The notes under the pieces: generated by a model | What the model was told of the DNA's origin: nothing | Database searches by the model: none | Seen by the model: only the letters and a program-made list of their open reading frames with translations | Made by a program: the position numbers and the translations under genes | Source: Pelagibius sp. Alg239-R121 | GTDB lineage: Bacteria; Pseudomonadota; Alphaproteobacteria; Kiloniellales; Kiloniellaceae | Reading direction: 5' to 3' | NCBI RefSeq assembly: GCF_947331435.1 | Contig: NZ_CAMZOF010000011.1 | Location: 62,001-126,000 of the forward strand | DNA: 64,000 nucleotides | Shown here: piece after piece, positions 34,373-43,418 of the stretch | How positions within the stretch are numbered: the first letter of the stretch is position 1 | Layout of the letters: every line of letters starts with the position of its first letter

Positions 34373-36604
34373 ATGGAAAGGCACAAAGACAGCGAGGAAG
34401 ACATCCGCAGAGCCCGCGATCTGTTGCGGGATGCGATCGAATCTCTCAGCGAGGGCTTCGCGCTGTACGACGATGACCGGCGCCTGGTCATGTGTAACCA
34501 GCGTTACAAGGAGATGAACGCCGCGGTCGCCGATATGCTGGAACCTGGCCTCGATTGGGAAATCCTGATGCGTGAAACAGCACGCCGGGGTGTCTATTCC
34601 GATGCCATCGGCAGAGAAGACGCCTGGATCCAAGACAGACTGCAGACCACGCACGACTATGTCGACGAGTATGAACTGACCCATACCGACGGTTCTTGCT
34701 ATCTCGTTTCAACCCATCCAACCAAGCTTGGCGGGTTCGTCGTCACGCGCACCGACGTTACCGAACGAAAGAAGGCGGAGTTTGTCGAGCGCGAGGGTGA
34801 CCTGCTGGTCCGGACCGTGCTGGATGCAAGCTCCGCGATCGTCATTATGGCACGCACCGGTGACGGGCAAATTCTCTATCGCTCGCCCGCCGCACTGACG
34901 TTATTCGGCAACACCAAGTCGGCGAAAGATCATTACGAGAATGTCGACGAACGGGCGGATTTCATCACCCTGATGCTTGCAGACGGGCAAGTCGACAATT
35001 ACCGGCTGAACGTTGTCGCCAAGGGTGTCGTCTTTCCCGCCTCCATCTCAGCGCGCTTTGCGGAATTCCGGGGCGAAGAGGTTATCGTCACCAGCGTTGT
35101 CGATCTGACTGAGGAAGTTAAATCTCAGGAACTGGTCAAGCAGGTTCTGGAGGCCTGCCCCGTTCCAATCCAGATGACCAACGCCGAGACCGGACAGTTG
35201 CTGTTTACCAGCCTGGAAACCACGAGTGAAACCGGCCGGGTTCAGAGCTACCGATCCTATTTCAAAGATCCAACCGCACGGCCCAGGTTTCTAAAGGCGC
35301 TTCGTGCAAAAGGCTGGCTGAACGACTACCGGACAGAATTCGTTGATCGAAACGGGAAGCTTTTTATGGGCGCGGTTTCCGCCCGGCTTATCGCGTTCAA
35401 CGGCGAAGAGGTCATCGTCTCCAGTACACGCGACCTTACGGACGAGTTGGCGCTTCAGGAGGAACTCTCGAGCCAGCGGGACATGCTATTCCAGAACGAG
35501 AAGATGTCGGCGCTCGGGGAATTGCTGGCCGGTGTCGCGCACGAACTCAACAATCCGCTTTCCATCGTGGTGGGTCATTCCCTGATGTTACGTGAGGAAA
35601 CAAACGACGCCGAAACCCTGCGCCGCATCGACAAGATCAGCAATGCCGCCGAGCGCAGCGCAAAAATAGTGAAGACCTTCCTTGCCATGGCCAGGCAGCA
35701 GCCGACAAAAATGGAGCCTGTGAATATCTACTCCGTTCTGGCCACCGCGATCGACGTCGCAGGTTTCGGGCAACAGCAGGATGGCGTGGAGATCGTCTCG
35801 CTGCTGCGCGAGGACCTGCCCGACATTCTGGCTGACGCCGATCAAATCACGCAGGTCGTGATCAATTTGATTATCAATGCGGGACAGGCCATCAGCACCT
35901 CGGGAACAGGCGACCGCGTGGAGGTGTCGTCACAGGTCGATGAACTGGGCGATGCCATCCGGATCGTCATCGCCGACAATGGGCCGGGTATCCCGGAAAA
36001 CATAAAGGCGCGTATTTTTGAGCCCTTTTTCACAACGAAAAATGTTGGAGACGGCACCGGCATAGGCCTTGCCTTCTGTCACCGCATTATCCATTCACAT
36101 GGAGGGCAAATCTGGCTTGACCAGCATTCCGCGCAGGGAAGCCGTTTTTGCATCAGACTGCCGATGGCAAAAGGTGTGAATGAAGCCAATTCCGAAGAAA
36201 CCATCCGTTCAGACGAAGTAGCCTCAAAAAAAGCGCTGGTTGTCGACGACGAGACCGATGTCGCCGAATTCGTCGCGGAGGTGCTGCAAAATGAGGGTTT
36301 TGGCGTAACCATCGCCCATTCAGGACAAGAAGCAATCACCTGCCTGAAGAAGCGGAAGTACGACATTCTCCTCAGTGATCTTAACATGCCTGAGGTCGAT
36401 GGCCGTGGTCTCTATAATGCACTGCTGGCCGATTTTCCCTACCTTGTCGACCACTGCGCCTTCATTACGGGTGATACGATGGGGAAGGCTTCTCAAGCGC
36501 TTCTGAAGGAGCTGGATCGGCCGTTTCTCGAAAAACCGGTCTCGCCGGACGAGTTGCGCACGCTCGTCTTCAGCATTTTGGGCGACGTGAAAGAAGAAAA
36601 CTAA
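34373..36604 (+). CDS. Multi-PAS hybrid sensor histidine kinase
   Basis: The 743-residue protein contains three PAS regions (about 10-135, 145-255 and 262-365), a HisKA domain with phosphorylatable H390 in GVAHELNNPLS, an ATP-binding domain with N-box VVINLIINAGQAIS and GTGIGLAFCHRI, and a C-terminal receiver with aspartate D669 in LLSDLNMPEVDG. There are no membrane spans, so it senses a cytosolic signal. Its TAA touches the ATG of the response regulator, a strong sign of a working pair; the attached receiver suggests a phosphorelay or feedback. Confidence 0.93.
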   Translation: MERHKDSEEDIRRARDLLRDAIESLSEGFALYDDDRRLVMCNQRYKEMNAAVADMLEPGLDWEILMRETARRGVYSDAIGREDAWIQDRLQTTHDYVDEYELTHTDGSCYLVSTHPTKLGGFVVTRTDVTERKKAEFVEREGDLLVRTVLDASSAIVIMARTGDGQILYRSPAALTLFGNTKSAKDHYENVDERADFITLMLADGQVDNYRLNVVAKGVVFPASISARFAEFRGEEVIVTSVVDLTEEVKSQELVKQVLEACPVPIQMTNAETGQLLFTSLETTSETGRVQSYRSYFKDPTARPRFLKALRAKGWLNDYRTEFVDRNGKLFMGAVSARLIAFNGEEVIVSSTRDLTDELALQEELSSQRDMLFQNEKMSALGELLAGVAHELNNPLSIVVGHSLMLREETNDAETLRRIDKISNAAERSAKIVKTFLAMARQQPTKMEPVNIYSVLATAIDVAGFGQQQDGVEIVSLLREDLPDILADADQITQVVINLIINAGQAISTSGTGDRVEVSSQVDELGDAIRIVIADNGPGIPENIKARIFEPFFTTKNVGDGTGIGLAFCHRIIHSHGGQIWLDQHSAQGSRFCIRLPMAKGVNEANSEETIRSDEVASKKALVVDDETDVAEFVAEVLQNEGFGVTIAHSGQEAITCLKKRKYDILLSDLNMPEVDGRGLYNALLADFPYLVDHCAFITGDTMGKASQALLKELDRPFLEKPVSPDELRTLVFSILGDVKEEN

Positions 36605-37324
36605 ATGGACAACAAGAGCACACGTATTCTGGTCTGTGACGACGAACAGGATGTTCGCGAAATGCTGCAGGAGTACCTTGGTAAGCGTGGCTTTGACGTG
36701 ACGACAGCCGCCAACGCGCAGGAGCTCCGCGCGGTGCTCGCGCGTACTGGCACCGACCTGATCATCCTGGACATCAACATGCCCGGCGAAGACGGGTTGG
36801 CCGTTCTCAGGTCCCTGCGCGCCGACAATCAGGTACCGGTCATCATGCTCACCGCCGCGGGTGAAGTCATCGACCGCATCGTCGGTCTCGAGATGGGGGC
36901 GGACGACTACCTGGGCAAACCGGTAGACCTGCGGGAACTGGAAGCCAGGGTTAAGGCTGTGCTCCGGCGCAAAGGCGAAGCCGCAGACAAAAAAGACAGC
37001 TCGGCAAAAGTGGATACTGCGCAGTTCGGGGATTACCTGCTGGATATCCAGGCGGCCAAGATGACGGCAAGCGACGGTAGCGAACTGCCCTTGACCGCCA
37101 TGGAATTCAATCTTTTGAAAGCCTTTGCGCAAAACAAAGGCCGGGTTCTCAACCGAGACCAGATTTTGGAGCAAGCTCATGACCGGTCATGGGATCCGTT
37201 TGACCGAAGCATCGATATCCGGATATCCCGCTTGAGACGCAAAATTGAAAAGAATCCCGAGAAACCAACGATCATCAGAACCGTTCGAGGTCTTGGATAC
37301 GTGTACGACCCGGAACTGTCGTAA
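36605..37324 (+). CDS. OmpR-family response regulator, partner of the hybrid kinase
   Basis: The 239-residue protein has a receiver with phospho-acceptor D56 (LIILDINMPGEDG) and GADDYLGKPVDLREL. The winged-helix DNA-binding domain has LTAMEFNLLKAFAQNKGRVLNRDQIL and RTVRGLGYVYDPE. It begins directly after the kinase stop codon. Targets are unknown; the TGAAACA repeats upstream of the kinase are candidates. Confidence 0.94.
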   Translation: MDNKSTRILVCDDEQDVREMLQEYLGKRGFDVTTAANAQELRAVLARTGTDLIILDINMPGEDGLAVLRSLRADNQVPVIMLTAAGEVIDRIVGLEMGADDYLGKPVDLRELEARVKAVLRRKGEAADKKDSSAKVDTAQFGDYLLDIQAAKMTASDGSELPLTAMEFNLLKAFAQNKGRVLNRDQILEQAHDRSWDPFDRSIDIRISRLRRKIEKNPEKPTIIRTVRGLGYVYDPELS

Positions 37325-37499
37325 AAATAGCGCCACCTGGTAACGACGCAGATTCCTGCGCCGACCGCGCGAAAGCCCTGGTCAGGAGATGCTGCTAAAT
37401 CACCCCGGTGAACAACGCTGCCTGTCCAAGACCCTCTGATTTATTCTGTATGCCGAGGTCAAGGGAAAGAATTCCGAATGCCTCGCATGGAGGCGCTTA

Positions 37500-38216
37500 T
37501 CAGTACATCTCGAACTCGGCGGAAAAGATGTAACCTTCGCCGTGCACGGTGACGATCATCTCAGGGACCTTTGGATCGACCTCCAGCTTACGGCGAAGAC
37601 GGCGGACGAGGACGTCAATGGTGCGGTCGTTCGGCTCTGGCAGCCGATGGGTGATCTGGTTCAGCAGGCGGTCCCGGCTCAGCACTGTTCCGGGCCAGGC
37701 AACAAAGGCTGACAGCAACTCGAACTCGGCACGGGTCAGAGGGACCGCTTCGCCATTCTTCTTCCGAAGTCGCCGGGTCCGCAGATCGAATAGATGGCCG
37801 GAGAAACGTTTTACCGGCAGGTCCTGAATGGCGCCCTGATTAACCCGACGCAGCAAAGCCTTCACTCGGGCCAAAAGTTCTCGCGGATTGAACGGCTTGG
37901 TGACGTAGTCGTCGGCGCCGATTTCCAACCCAAGAACACGGTCGACGTCGCTCGTCCGCCCGGTCAGCAAAATGATGCCGACGTTGCTGCGGGTTCTCAG
38001 CTGGCGGGTGATGTCCAGTCCATCCTCACCGGGTAGATTGATGTCGAGCAGGATCAGGTCGGCAATATCTCGCTCCATGATATCTCGCAGCGCCTGTCCA
38101 TCGGCAGCCTCGCTAACACGGTGGCCGGCGGTTTCCAAGTACGCCGAAAGCTTCGCACGGGTCACCTCGTCATCTTCGACAACAATAATGTGTTGCACAT
38201 CCGGCATCTGGGACAC
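37500..38216 (-). CDS. OmpR-family response regulator (TorR-like), orphan
   Basis: The 238-residue protein has a receiver with D58 in LILLDINLPGEDGLDI and a C-terminal domain LTRAEFELLSAFVAWPGTVLSRDRLL...TVHGEGYIF. It resembles TorR-type regulators. No kinase gene adjoins it: the hybrid kinase at 34373 already has its own partner. It diverges from the glycine betaine transporter (start 38544), with an OmpR-type repeat site between, and is a candidate regulator of that transporter or of itself. Confidence 0.9.
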   Translation of the reverse strand: MSQMPDVQHIIVVEDDEVTRAKLSAYLETAGHRVSEAADGQALRDIMERDIADLILLDINLPGEDGLDITRQLRTRSNVGIILLTGRTSDVDRVLGLEIGADDYVTKPFNPRELLARVKALLRRVNQGAIQDLPVKRFSGHLFDLRTRRLRKKNGEAVPLTRAEFELLSAFVAWPGTVLSRDRLLNQITHRLPEPNDRTIDVLVRRLRRKLEVDPKVPEMIVTVHGEGYIFSAEFEMY

Positions 38217-38251
38217 TCACCAATTCTCACTGAATTGCTTGTTAACAGTTT

Positions 38252-38303
38252 TTCACATTGATTCACAATCCATTTTTGTCAGGCGAGAACGTTATTCACA
38301 ATG
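38252..38303. promoter_or_regulatory. TTCACAnT direct repeats in the regulator-betaine transporter divergent region
   Basis: TTCACATTG at 38252 and TTCACAATC at 38262 are exactly 10 bp apart, the spacing favoured by OmpR-family dimers. A third copy, TTCACAATG, lies at 38295. The first begins 36 bp upstream of the regulator's start (38216) and the group is upstream of the transporter gene, so it suits autoregulation or transporter control. Confidence 0.55.
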
Positions 38304-38543
38304 ACGCTCTATAGTGGGACAGGTGACGATGGCTTGCCACGAGACAGATCGGCGATTTGCGGTAGCAGCGAGCATGACATCCTGATTCGCGCCGAGCGGC
38401 TTCTCGACATCGCCACCTAGACCGGTCCCATCCGACCTGGACCAAGAATCAATGCCCAGGTCTTACCGGGGCAATGTTGCGAACAAAAAGCAGATTGTGA
38501 AAACAACCGCGGCAAAAATGCCGCCCAATTGGGGAGATGAAAA
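38304..38543. other. Divergent promoter region of the betaine transporter
   Basis: No gene is supported in this 240-base stretch. A six-codon frame, ATG at 38537, overlaps the TTG start of proX in another frame (see the findings). Confidence 0.4.
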
Positions 38544-39488
38544 TTGAAGACACTTAAAGGTAAGTTGGTTGCGGGGGCACTCTCCGCAGTGTTGGCCAGC
38601 GCCTCAATTCCAGCCTTGGCAGCAGACTCAAACAAGCCAATCCGAATTCCGACACACAACTGGTCAAGTCAGGTTGTGATGGCTCACATCATCGGTGGAA
38701 TTTTCGAGAGCCTGGGCAACAATGTCGAATATGTGCCCGCTGATTCTCAGGGCGTTTACGAAGCCATCCGTAATGGTGACATCACGATATCACACGAAGT
38801 CTGGCAATCTACCTTCGGCAAGTCCTTTTACAATGCCATGGAAAAGGGTGGTTTGATTGACGCCGGGACGCATGAGGCGAGCACCTTGGAAGAACTGGGT
38901 GTTCCCAGCTATGTGGTCGAGAACAACCTCTGTCCCGGTCTACCCGATTGGGAAGCGCTGAAGAACTGTCCGGAAGTCTTTGCGACAGCAGATTCCGGCG
39001 GCAAAGGCCGAATCCTGGAAGGCCCCCAGAGCTGGCATGGCGACCTCATGCCGGTACGTATCAAAGCGCTGGGACTGGAAGACAAGTATGTCGTCAAGTT
39101 CGCCGGCTCCGCCGACGCGATCTGGGCTGAACTTGCTTCCGCTAAGAAGGAAGGCCGCGGCATCATCACGTTCAACTGGACTCCGAACTTTACTGATGCA
39201 GATGGCTTCGACTTCATTGCGTTTCCTCCTTACGAACAAGGCTGTAGAGTCGAGGATGGTGGTGACGGCAGTTGCGGTTCGCCTAAGGGCTGGCTGAAGA
39301 AAGCGGCCAACTACAAGTTCCCGAAGACGCACCCGAATGCTTACAAGGTCTTCAGCAAACTGTCTTTCTCGACCAAGGACATCGGTCAGATGGCCGCGTT
39401 GGTCGACATCGATAAGATGAGCCACGAAGACGCCGCTAAGAAATGGCTGGCAGACCATAAAGACGTCTGGATGCCTTTCACGGAGTAA
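38544..39488 (+). CDS. proX: Glycine betaine/proline ABC transporter substrate-binding protein (ProX-like)
   Basis: The 314-residue protein has a Sec signal (GALSAVLASASIPALA-ADSN) and the OpuAC domain: IRIPTHNWSSQVV, SHEVWQST and IITFNWTPNF with aromatic residues of the betaine cage. A TTG at 38544 is the start, with GGGGAG eight bases before it; the only nearby ATG (38537) is in another frame and ends after six codons. It delivers betaine-type osmolytes to ProVW in the membrane. A strong hairpin and 600 bp separate it from proV. Confidence 0.92.
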   Translation: MKTLKGKLVAGALSAVLASASIPALAADSNKPIRIPTHNWSSQVVMAHIIGGIFESLGNNVEYVPADSQGVYEAIRNGDITISHEVWQSTFGKSFYNAMEKGGLIDAGTHEASTLEELGVPSYVVENNLCPGLPDWEALKNCPEVFATADSGGKGRILEGPQSWHGDLMPVRIKALGLEDKYVVKFAGSADAIWAELASAKKEGRGIITFNWTPNFTDADGFDFIAFPPYEQGCRVEDGGDGSCGSPKGWLKKAANYKFPKTHPNAYKVFSKLSFSTKDIGQMAALVDIDKMSHEDAAKKWLADHKDVWMPFTE

Positions 39489-40092
39489 AACCTCAATCAG
39501 GTAGCGATGCTCCTCTGCTTGCAGCAGGGAACCAATCGTTGAGTTGGTACGACCTCCCCTGGCCTCTCGTGGCCAGGGGAGTGATCTGCTGAAGTGCAAG
39601 GAAATCCAGGTAACTCGGGAAAAGGGATGCCCCCAGATTTGCGGCATCCAAAACGAGTGACAATGGGTTTGGGTTGGGGAAACGGCCTATTCTCGGCGTG
39701 GCGTAGGAAGCGCCCGGGGGACTTCAGGTTTGGCGGCGAAGAACAGTAAAAATAATGACCGCCGGTCTGTATGACGCACGCATCGATATGCTTCGGGTGG
39801 CTTTCCGCTTGGCTGGTTGGGGTTCCCAATAGCCCGCCCCACCTGGGTAGGGCACAATTGGCCCGCCGGTGCGTTCGATCAACTTGAAACTCAACCGGGT
39901 TTGTAACGCCTTTCCACAATCGTAGGTGTCATTCGCGCCGCGCAGAGTGGCAAGCGCCGGTGGCCCTGAACCTCAACGACTTCGGTTCGATGGAAAAGCG
40001 ATATTGTTGTCGGCTGCTATCCTTAGGAAGGTTAGATGTGTACGCTAAGCAATACGCAGGTAATCATGAGAGATATCCGTAAGGATTGATAA
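39489..40092. other. Gap between proX and proV with a strong hairpin and no gene
   Basis: The 604-base region contains the hairpin at 39554-39581 and a minus-strand open frame (39497-39919) with no recognisable content. No other gene is seen. It probably holds a second promoter for proVW. Confidence 0.5.
39554..39581 (+). terminator. Strong hairpin downstream of proX
   Basis: A perfect 11-bp stem, CTCCCCTGGCC with GGCCAGGGGAG, with a 6-base loop begins 65 bases after the proX stop. There is no T tract; it may protect the proX message or limit read-through into proVW. Confidence 0.7.
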
Positions 40093-41163
40093 ATGCCCAG
40101 AGACGTAGCCAAAGAAGACACGCACCCCGTTATTAGGTGCGATTCGGTGTACAAGATTTTTGGCGGAAATGCAGAAAAAAACATACGCGACGCTGACGGC
40201 GCAATAGACGTTAAAACACTTCAGGATGCCGGTTGCATTTTCGGGGTGAACGATGCGTCTTTCGAGGTTCACAGAGGCGAAATGCTGGTGGTCATGGGGC
40301 TATCGGGTTCCGGAAAATCAACTCTGCTTCGTTGCATTTCGCGTCTGACAGATACGACTGCCGGAAAGATATTCATAGATGGCGAGGACTTACTCGCCAT
40401 GAATGCCAAAGACCTGATCGAACTCCGCCGCAACAAGATGGGCATGGTCTTTCAAAGCTTTGCCTTGCTGCCTCATAAGACCGTGCTGGAAAACATCGCC
40501 TTCCCGTTGCAGATGAAGGGCGTCAGCACGCAAGACAGCATCAAGAGAGCGGCCGCAATGGTCGAGCTTGTCAGTCTCGGCGGACGCGAGAATTACTTTC
40601 CGAGACAGCTATCCGGCGGGCAGCAACAGCGCGTCGGGATTGCCAGGTCCTTGGCGGTCGAACCCGACATCTGGTTTCTTGATGAACCCTTCTCCGCGCT
40701 TGACCCGCTGATACGAAAAGAAATGCAGGATGAATTTTTGCGACTTCAGGGAATGCTCAACAAGACGATCCTCTTCGTGACGCATGACTTCGATGAGGCT
40801 CTGCGCCTGGCCGACAGAATTGCGATCATGAAAGACGGAATAATTGAACAGATCGATGCACCCGCCAACATCGTGCTCAATCCTGCCACCGAATATGTGG
40901 CCAAATTCACCAATGACGTGCCGCGCGAGAAGGTGTTGAAGTGCGGAGACGTGATGGAAGAGGTCGGCGACCCTTCAGGCATCAGCGACATGAGCGTTTC
41001 AAAGGATGCCATCATCGAATCCGTTGCCGAAGCCGTACTGAATGAACCCAAACCGGTCCCCGTTACCAATGGAAACGACGAGATGATCGGCGTCCTGAAC
41101 AGTAAAACGATCATCCATATTCTGTTCAGCAAGAGCAGCGCAGGAACTTCGCCTGTCGCTTGA
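40093..41163 (+). CDS. proV: Glycine betaine/proline ABC transporter ATP-binding protein (ProV-like)
   Basis: The 356-residue protein has Walker A GLSGSGKST, signature LSGGQQQRVGIARS, Walker B WFLDEPFSALDP and H-loop THD. It starts with a charged N-terminus and ends with a CBS-like region (about 270-345), shorter than in E. coli ProV. It energises uptake with the double permease that starts 17 bases after its stop. ProV-type ATPases often respond to ionic strength. Confidence 0.94.
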   Translation: MPRDVAKEDTHPVIRCDSVYKIFGGNAEKNIRDADGAIDVKTLQDAGCIFGVNDASFEVHRGEMLVVMGLSGSGKSTLLRCISRLTDTTAGKIFIDGEDLLAMNAKDLIELRRNKMGMVFQSFALLPHKTVLENIAFPLQMKGVSTQDSIKRAAAMVELVSLGGRENYFPRQLSGGQQQRVGIARSLAVEPDIWFLDEPFSALDPLIRKEMQDEFLRLQGMLNKTILFVTHDFDEALRLADRIAIMKDGIIEQIDAPANIVLNPATEYVAKFTNDVPREKVLKCGDVMEEVGDPSGISDMSVSKDAIIESVAEAVLNEPKPVPVTNGNDEMIGVLNSKTIIHILFSKSSAGTSPVA

Positions 41164-41180
41164 AAGAGTTGAGAGTGATC

Positions 41181-43241
41181 ATGAGTCAATTGATAAGACA
41201 CTCAAGATTAGCGCAGTTCACCACTCTGTTGGTTGTATTTTTCCTTCTGTGTCTTTTGATTGAGCCATCTGAAAGCAACATCTTGTGGCGGCTGCCTGCG
41301 TTGTTGGCTGCTGTGCCGACGGCGCTGACGGATACGGTCAACTATCTGATTTTCGATTGGGCGCCGATCGAGATCTACAATCCGGAAATCGAAGACTATG
41401 AAGAGTCTTCGCTGTTAAAGGAATTCACCAGATCCATTTCTGGTTCTCTGCTCTTTTGTATCGAGTTCATTCGTGAAGTTCTTTTAGGTGGCGTTAAAAC
41501 GATCGTGGCTTTTACAAGCTGGGATTATGTCCGCGAAAACAGCTGGGCTCACTGGCCTGCACTCCCCTGGACCGTGGTTACCGGTGCAGCCATCTTGTTG
41601 GGATACGCCCTCAGTGGGAGGTGGCTTGCCGTCTTTGTCGGATTTGCGACGATCTATATCGCGGTCTTCGGACAATGGGAGCCGGCCATGGAAACGCTCT
41701 CGTTCGTTCTGATTGCGGCGCCGCTTTCCGTCCTTCTGGGTCTTGCCTTAGGGGTTCTGGCCTATAAGAGCCGAAAGGTCGAAGCGACATTGTGGCCGTT
41801 GCTCAACATTGCGCAGACCATGCCGCATTTTTCCTATTTGGTTCCGGTCACGGTTCTCTTCGGTGTCGGTGATCACGCTGGCGCTATCGCAACGGTCATC
41901 TTTGCAACCCCGCCGATGATTCGCCTCTCATTGTTGGGACTTAAAGCGGTAACACCGGAAGTGATCGAAGCGGGCCTGATGAACGGCTGCAACAAATTCC
42001 AACTGTTGTTCAGAGTGCTGATTCCGACGGCAAGGCGGAACATTCTGGTCGGTGTAAACCAGGTGATCATGCAGTGCCTGGCAATGGCGGTCATTGCCTC
42101 TTTTATTGGAGCCAAAGGCCTGGGTTACAATTTGCTGCTTGCCCTCAATCAGTTGAGAATCGGACAGGCTCTCGAATTGGGCATTTGCATCGTGCTGATC
42201 GCCGTCGTCCTGGACAAGCTGTCTCTAGGTTGGGCAAACAAGCAGGTCGATTATTTTGCCGACCTTACTTTTTCCCAGCGCCACAAATACGCAATCATGT
42301 TTCTTGGTATCTTGTTGGCCGGATCGCTGTTGGCCTACTTCGGAAAGTTTATTTTCGAGGGTGGTGTCAATTATTTTTACCTCATTCCGCACAACAAGGG
42401 CGTTACGACGGAATTCCTTTGGCAGGCGGGAGTCGACTGGATGGTCGACAATTGGTACCAGGGTCTGCAAATCTTCAATACGGCACTGATCGTAAATGTG
42501 CTGGTGCCAATGAAAAACGCTTATCTAGGTATGCCGGTGGCAGCGACCTTCGTGTTGGCGATGGGTGTCGGTTACATCGCCGGCGGTATAAGGTCCGCCC
42601 TCGTCGTTGGTGGATTCCTGTTGTTCATCGCACTGACCGAGTGGTGGGACAGAGCTCTGATTACGGCTTATATGACAACCTTTGCGGTGATCATTTCAGT
42701 TGTGATCGGCGCAGTGGTCGGCATTTTGTGTGCTCAAAACGCCCTCGCGACAAAATTGATACTGTTGCTTTGCGATACCCTTCAGACCTTCCCGTCGTTC
42801 ATCTATCTGATTCCGGTCATCATGCTCTTCGGTGTCACCGACACGTCGGTGTTAATTGCCGTCATCGTGTATGCCACCATCCCTGCCACCCGCTACACGG
42901 TGGAGGGGCTCCGCAATGTACCTCCTTCTTTGCAAGAGGCAGGTTCGATGTCGGGCGTCAACCGCTTGCAAAGATTGACCAGCATCGAACTGCCGCTCGC
43001 CTTCCCGCACATCATGCTGGGCATAAACCAGACCGTTGTCTTTGCCCTGTTCATGGTCATTATCGGTGCCATGATCGGCACCGACGATCTGGGACAGTTG
43101 ATTCTGAAATCCCTGTCGGACAAAGACGGGATCGGCAGCGGACTGATGCTCGGCCTTTGCGTTGCCTTTATCGGATTGGCCGTCGACCATCTGATCCATA
43201 CCTGGGCGAAAGAAAGAAAAGCCGTTTTAGGACTGGGTTGA
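41181..43241 (+). CDS. proW: Fused double permease of the glycine betaine transporter (ProW-ProW-like)
   Basis: The 686-residue protein holds two inner-membrane permease domains. The first has the EAA loop EAGLMNGCNKFQLLFRVLIP (about 261-280) and the second EAGSMSGVNRLQRLTSIELP (about 585-605), each preceded by its own spans. ProW proteins normally have 300-360 residues with a single domain and dimerise; here the dimer is one chain. The N-terminal ~170 residues add extra spans and a soluble loop. ATG 41181 is chosen; a TTG at 41160 overlapping the proV stop is possible. Confidence 0.93.
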   Translation: MSQLIRHSRLAQFTTLLVVFFLLCLLIEPSESNILWRLPALLAAVPTALTDTVNYLIFDWAPIEIYNPEIEDYEESSLLKEFTRSISGSLLFCIEFIREVLLGGVKTIVAFTSWDYVRENSWAHWPALPWTVVTGAAILLGYALSGRWLAVFVGFATIYIAVFGQWEPAMETLSFVLIAAPLSVLLGLALGVLAYKSRKVEATLWPLLNIAQTMPHFSYLVPVTVLFGVGDHAGAIATVIFATPPMIRLSLLGLKAVTPEVIEAGLMNGCNKFQLLFRVLIPTARRNILVGVNQVIMQCLAMAVIASFIGAKGLGYNLLLALNQLRIGQALELGICIVLIAVVLDKLSLGWANKQVDYFADLTFSQRHKYAIMFLGILLAGSLLAYFGKFIFEGGVNYFYLIPHNKGVTTEFLWQAGVDWMVDNWYQGLQIFNTALIVNVLVPMKNAYLGMPVAATFVLAMGVGYIAGGIRSALVVGGFLLFIALTEWWDRALITAYMTTFAVIISVVIGAVVGILCAQNALATKLILLLCDTLQTFPSFIYLIPVIMLFGVTDTSVLIAVIVYATIPATRYTVEGLRNVPPSLQEAGSMSGVNRLQRLTSIELPLAFPHIMLGINQTVVFALFMVIIGAMIGTDDLGQLILKSLSDKDGIGSGLMLGLCVAFIGLAVDHLIHTWAKERKAVLGLG

Positions 43242-43347
43242 CGGCGTCGCGTTCGTCGCCGGGGCCACCTAGAATTCGAATGAAAAGGTTCATCGACTGG
43301 AGGACGCCGCGAAGAATTTATAGAAGCGCCCCCTGTAAACCATGATC

Positions 43348-43379
43348 GCCGGCCCCGAAGCCTTGTGTGACTGGCCGGC
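43348..43379 (+). terminator. Hairpin after proW
   Basis: A GCCGGCC/GGCCGGC stem with an 18-base loop is followed by CGGTTTC. It starts 107 bases after the proW stop and is the best terminator candidate for the operon. Confidence 0.45.
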
Positions 43380-43418
43380 CGGTTTCATGAAAAGTTCTAC
43401 AGTGGTTGGGGCGCGTGG

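Noticed and set aside
39497-39919. Minus-strand 140-codon frame between proX and proV
   Set aside because: Many cysteine, proline and histidine residues in random order, no similarity, and it covers a hairpin region.
42074-43345. Plus-strand 423-codon frame overlapping proW
   Set aside because: It is an out-of-frame copy within the second permease domain; its residue composition is rich in arginine and histidine without spans.
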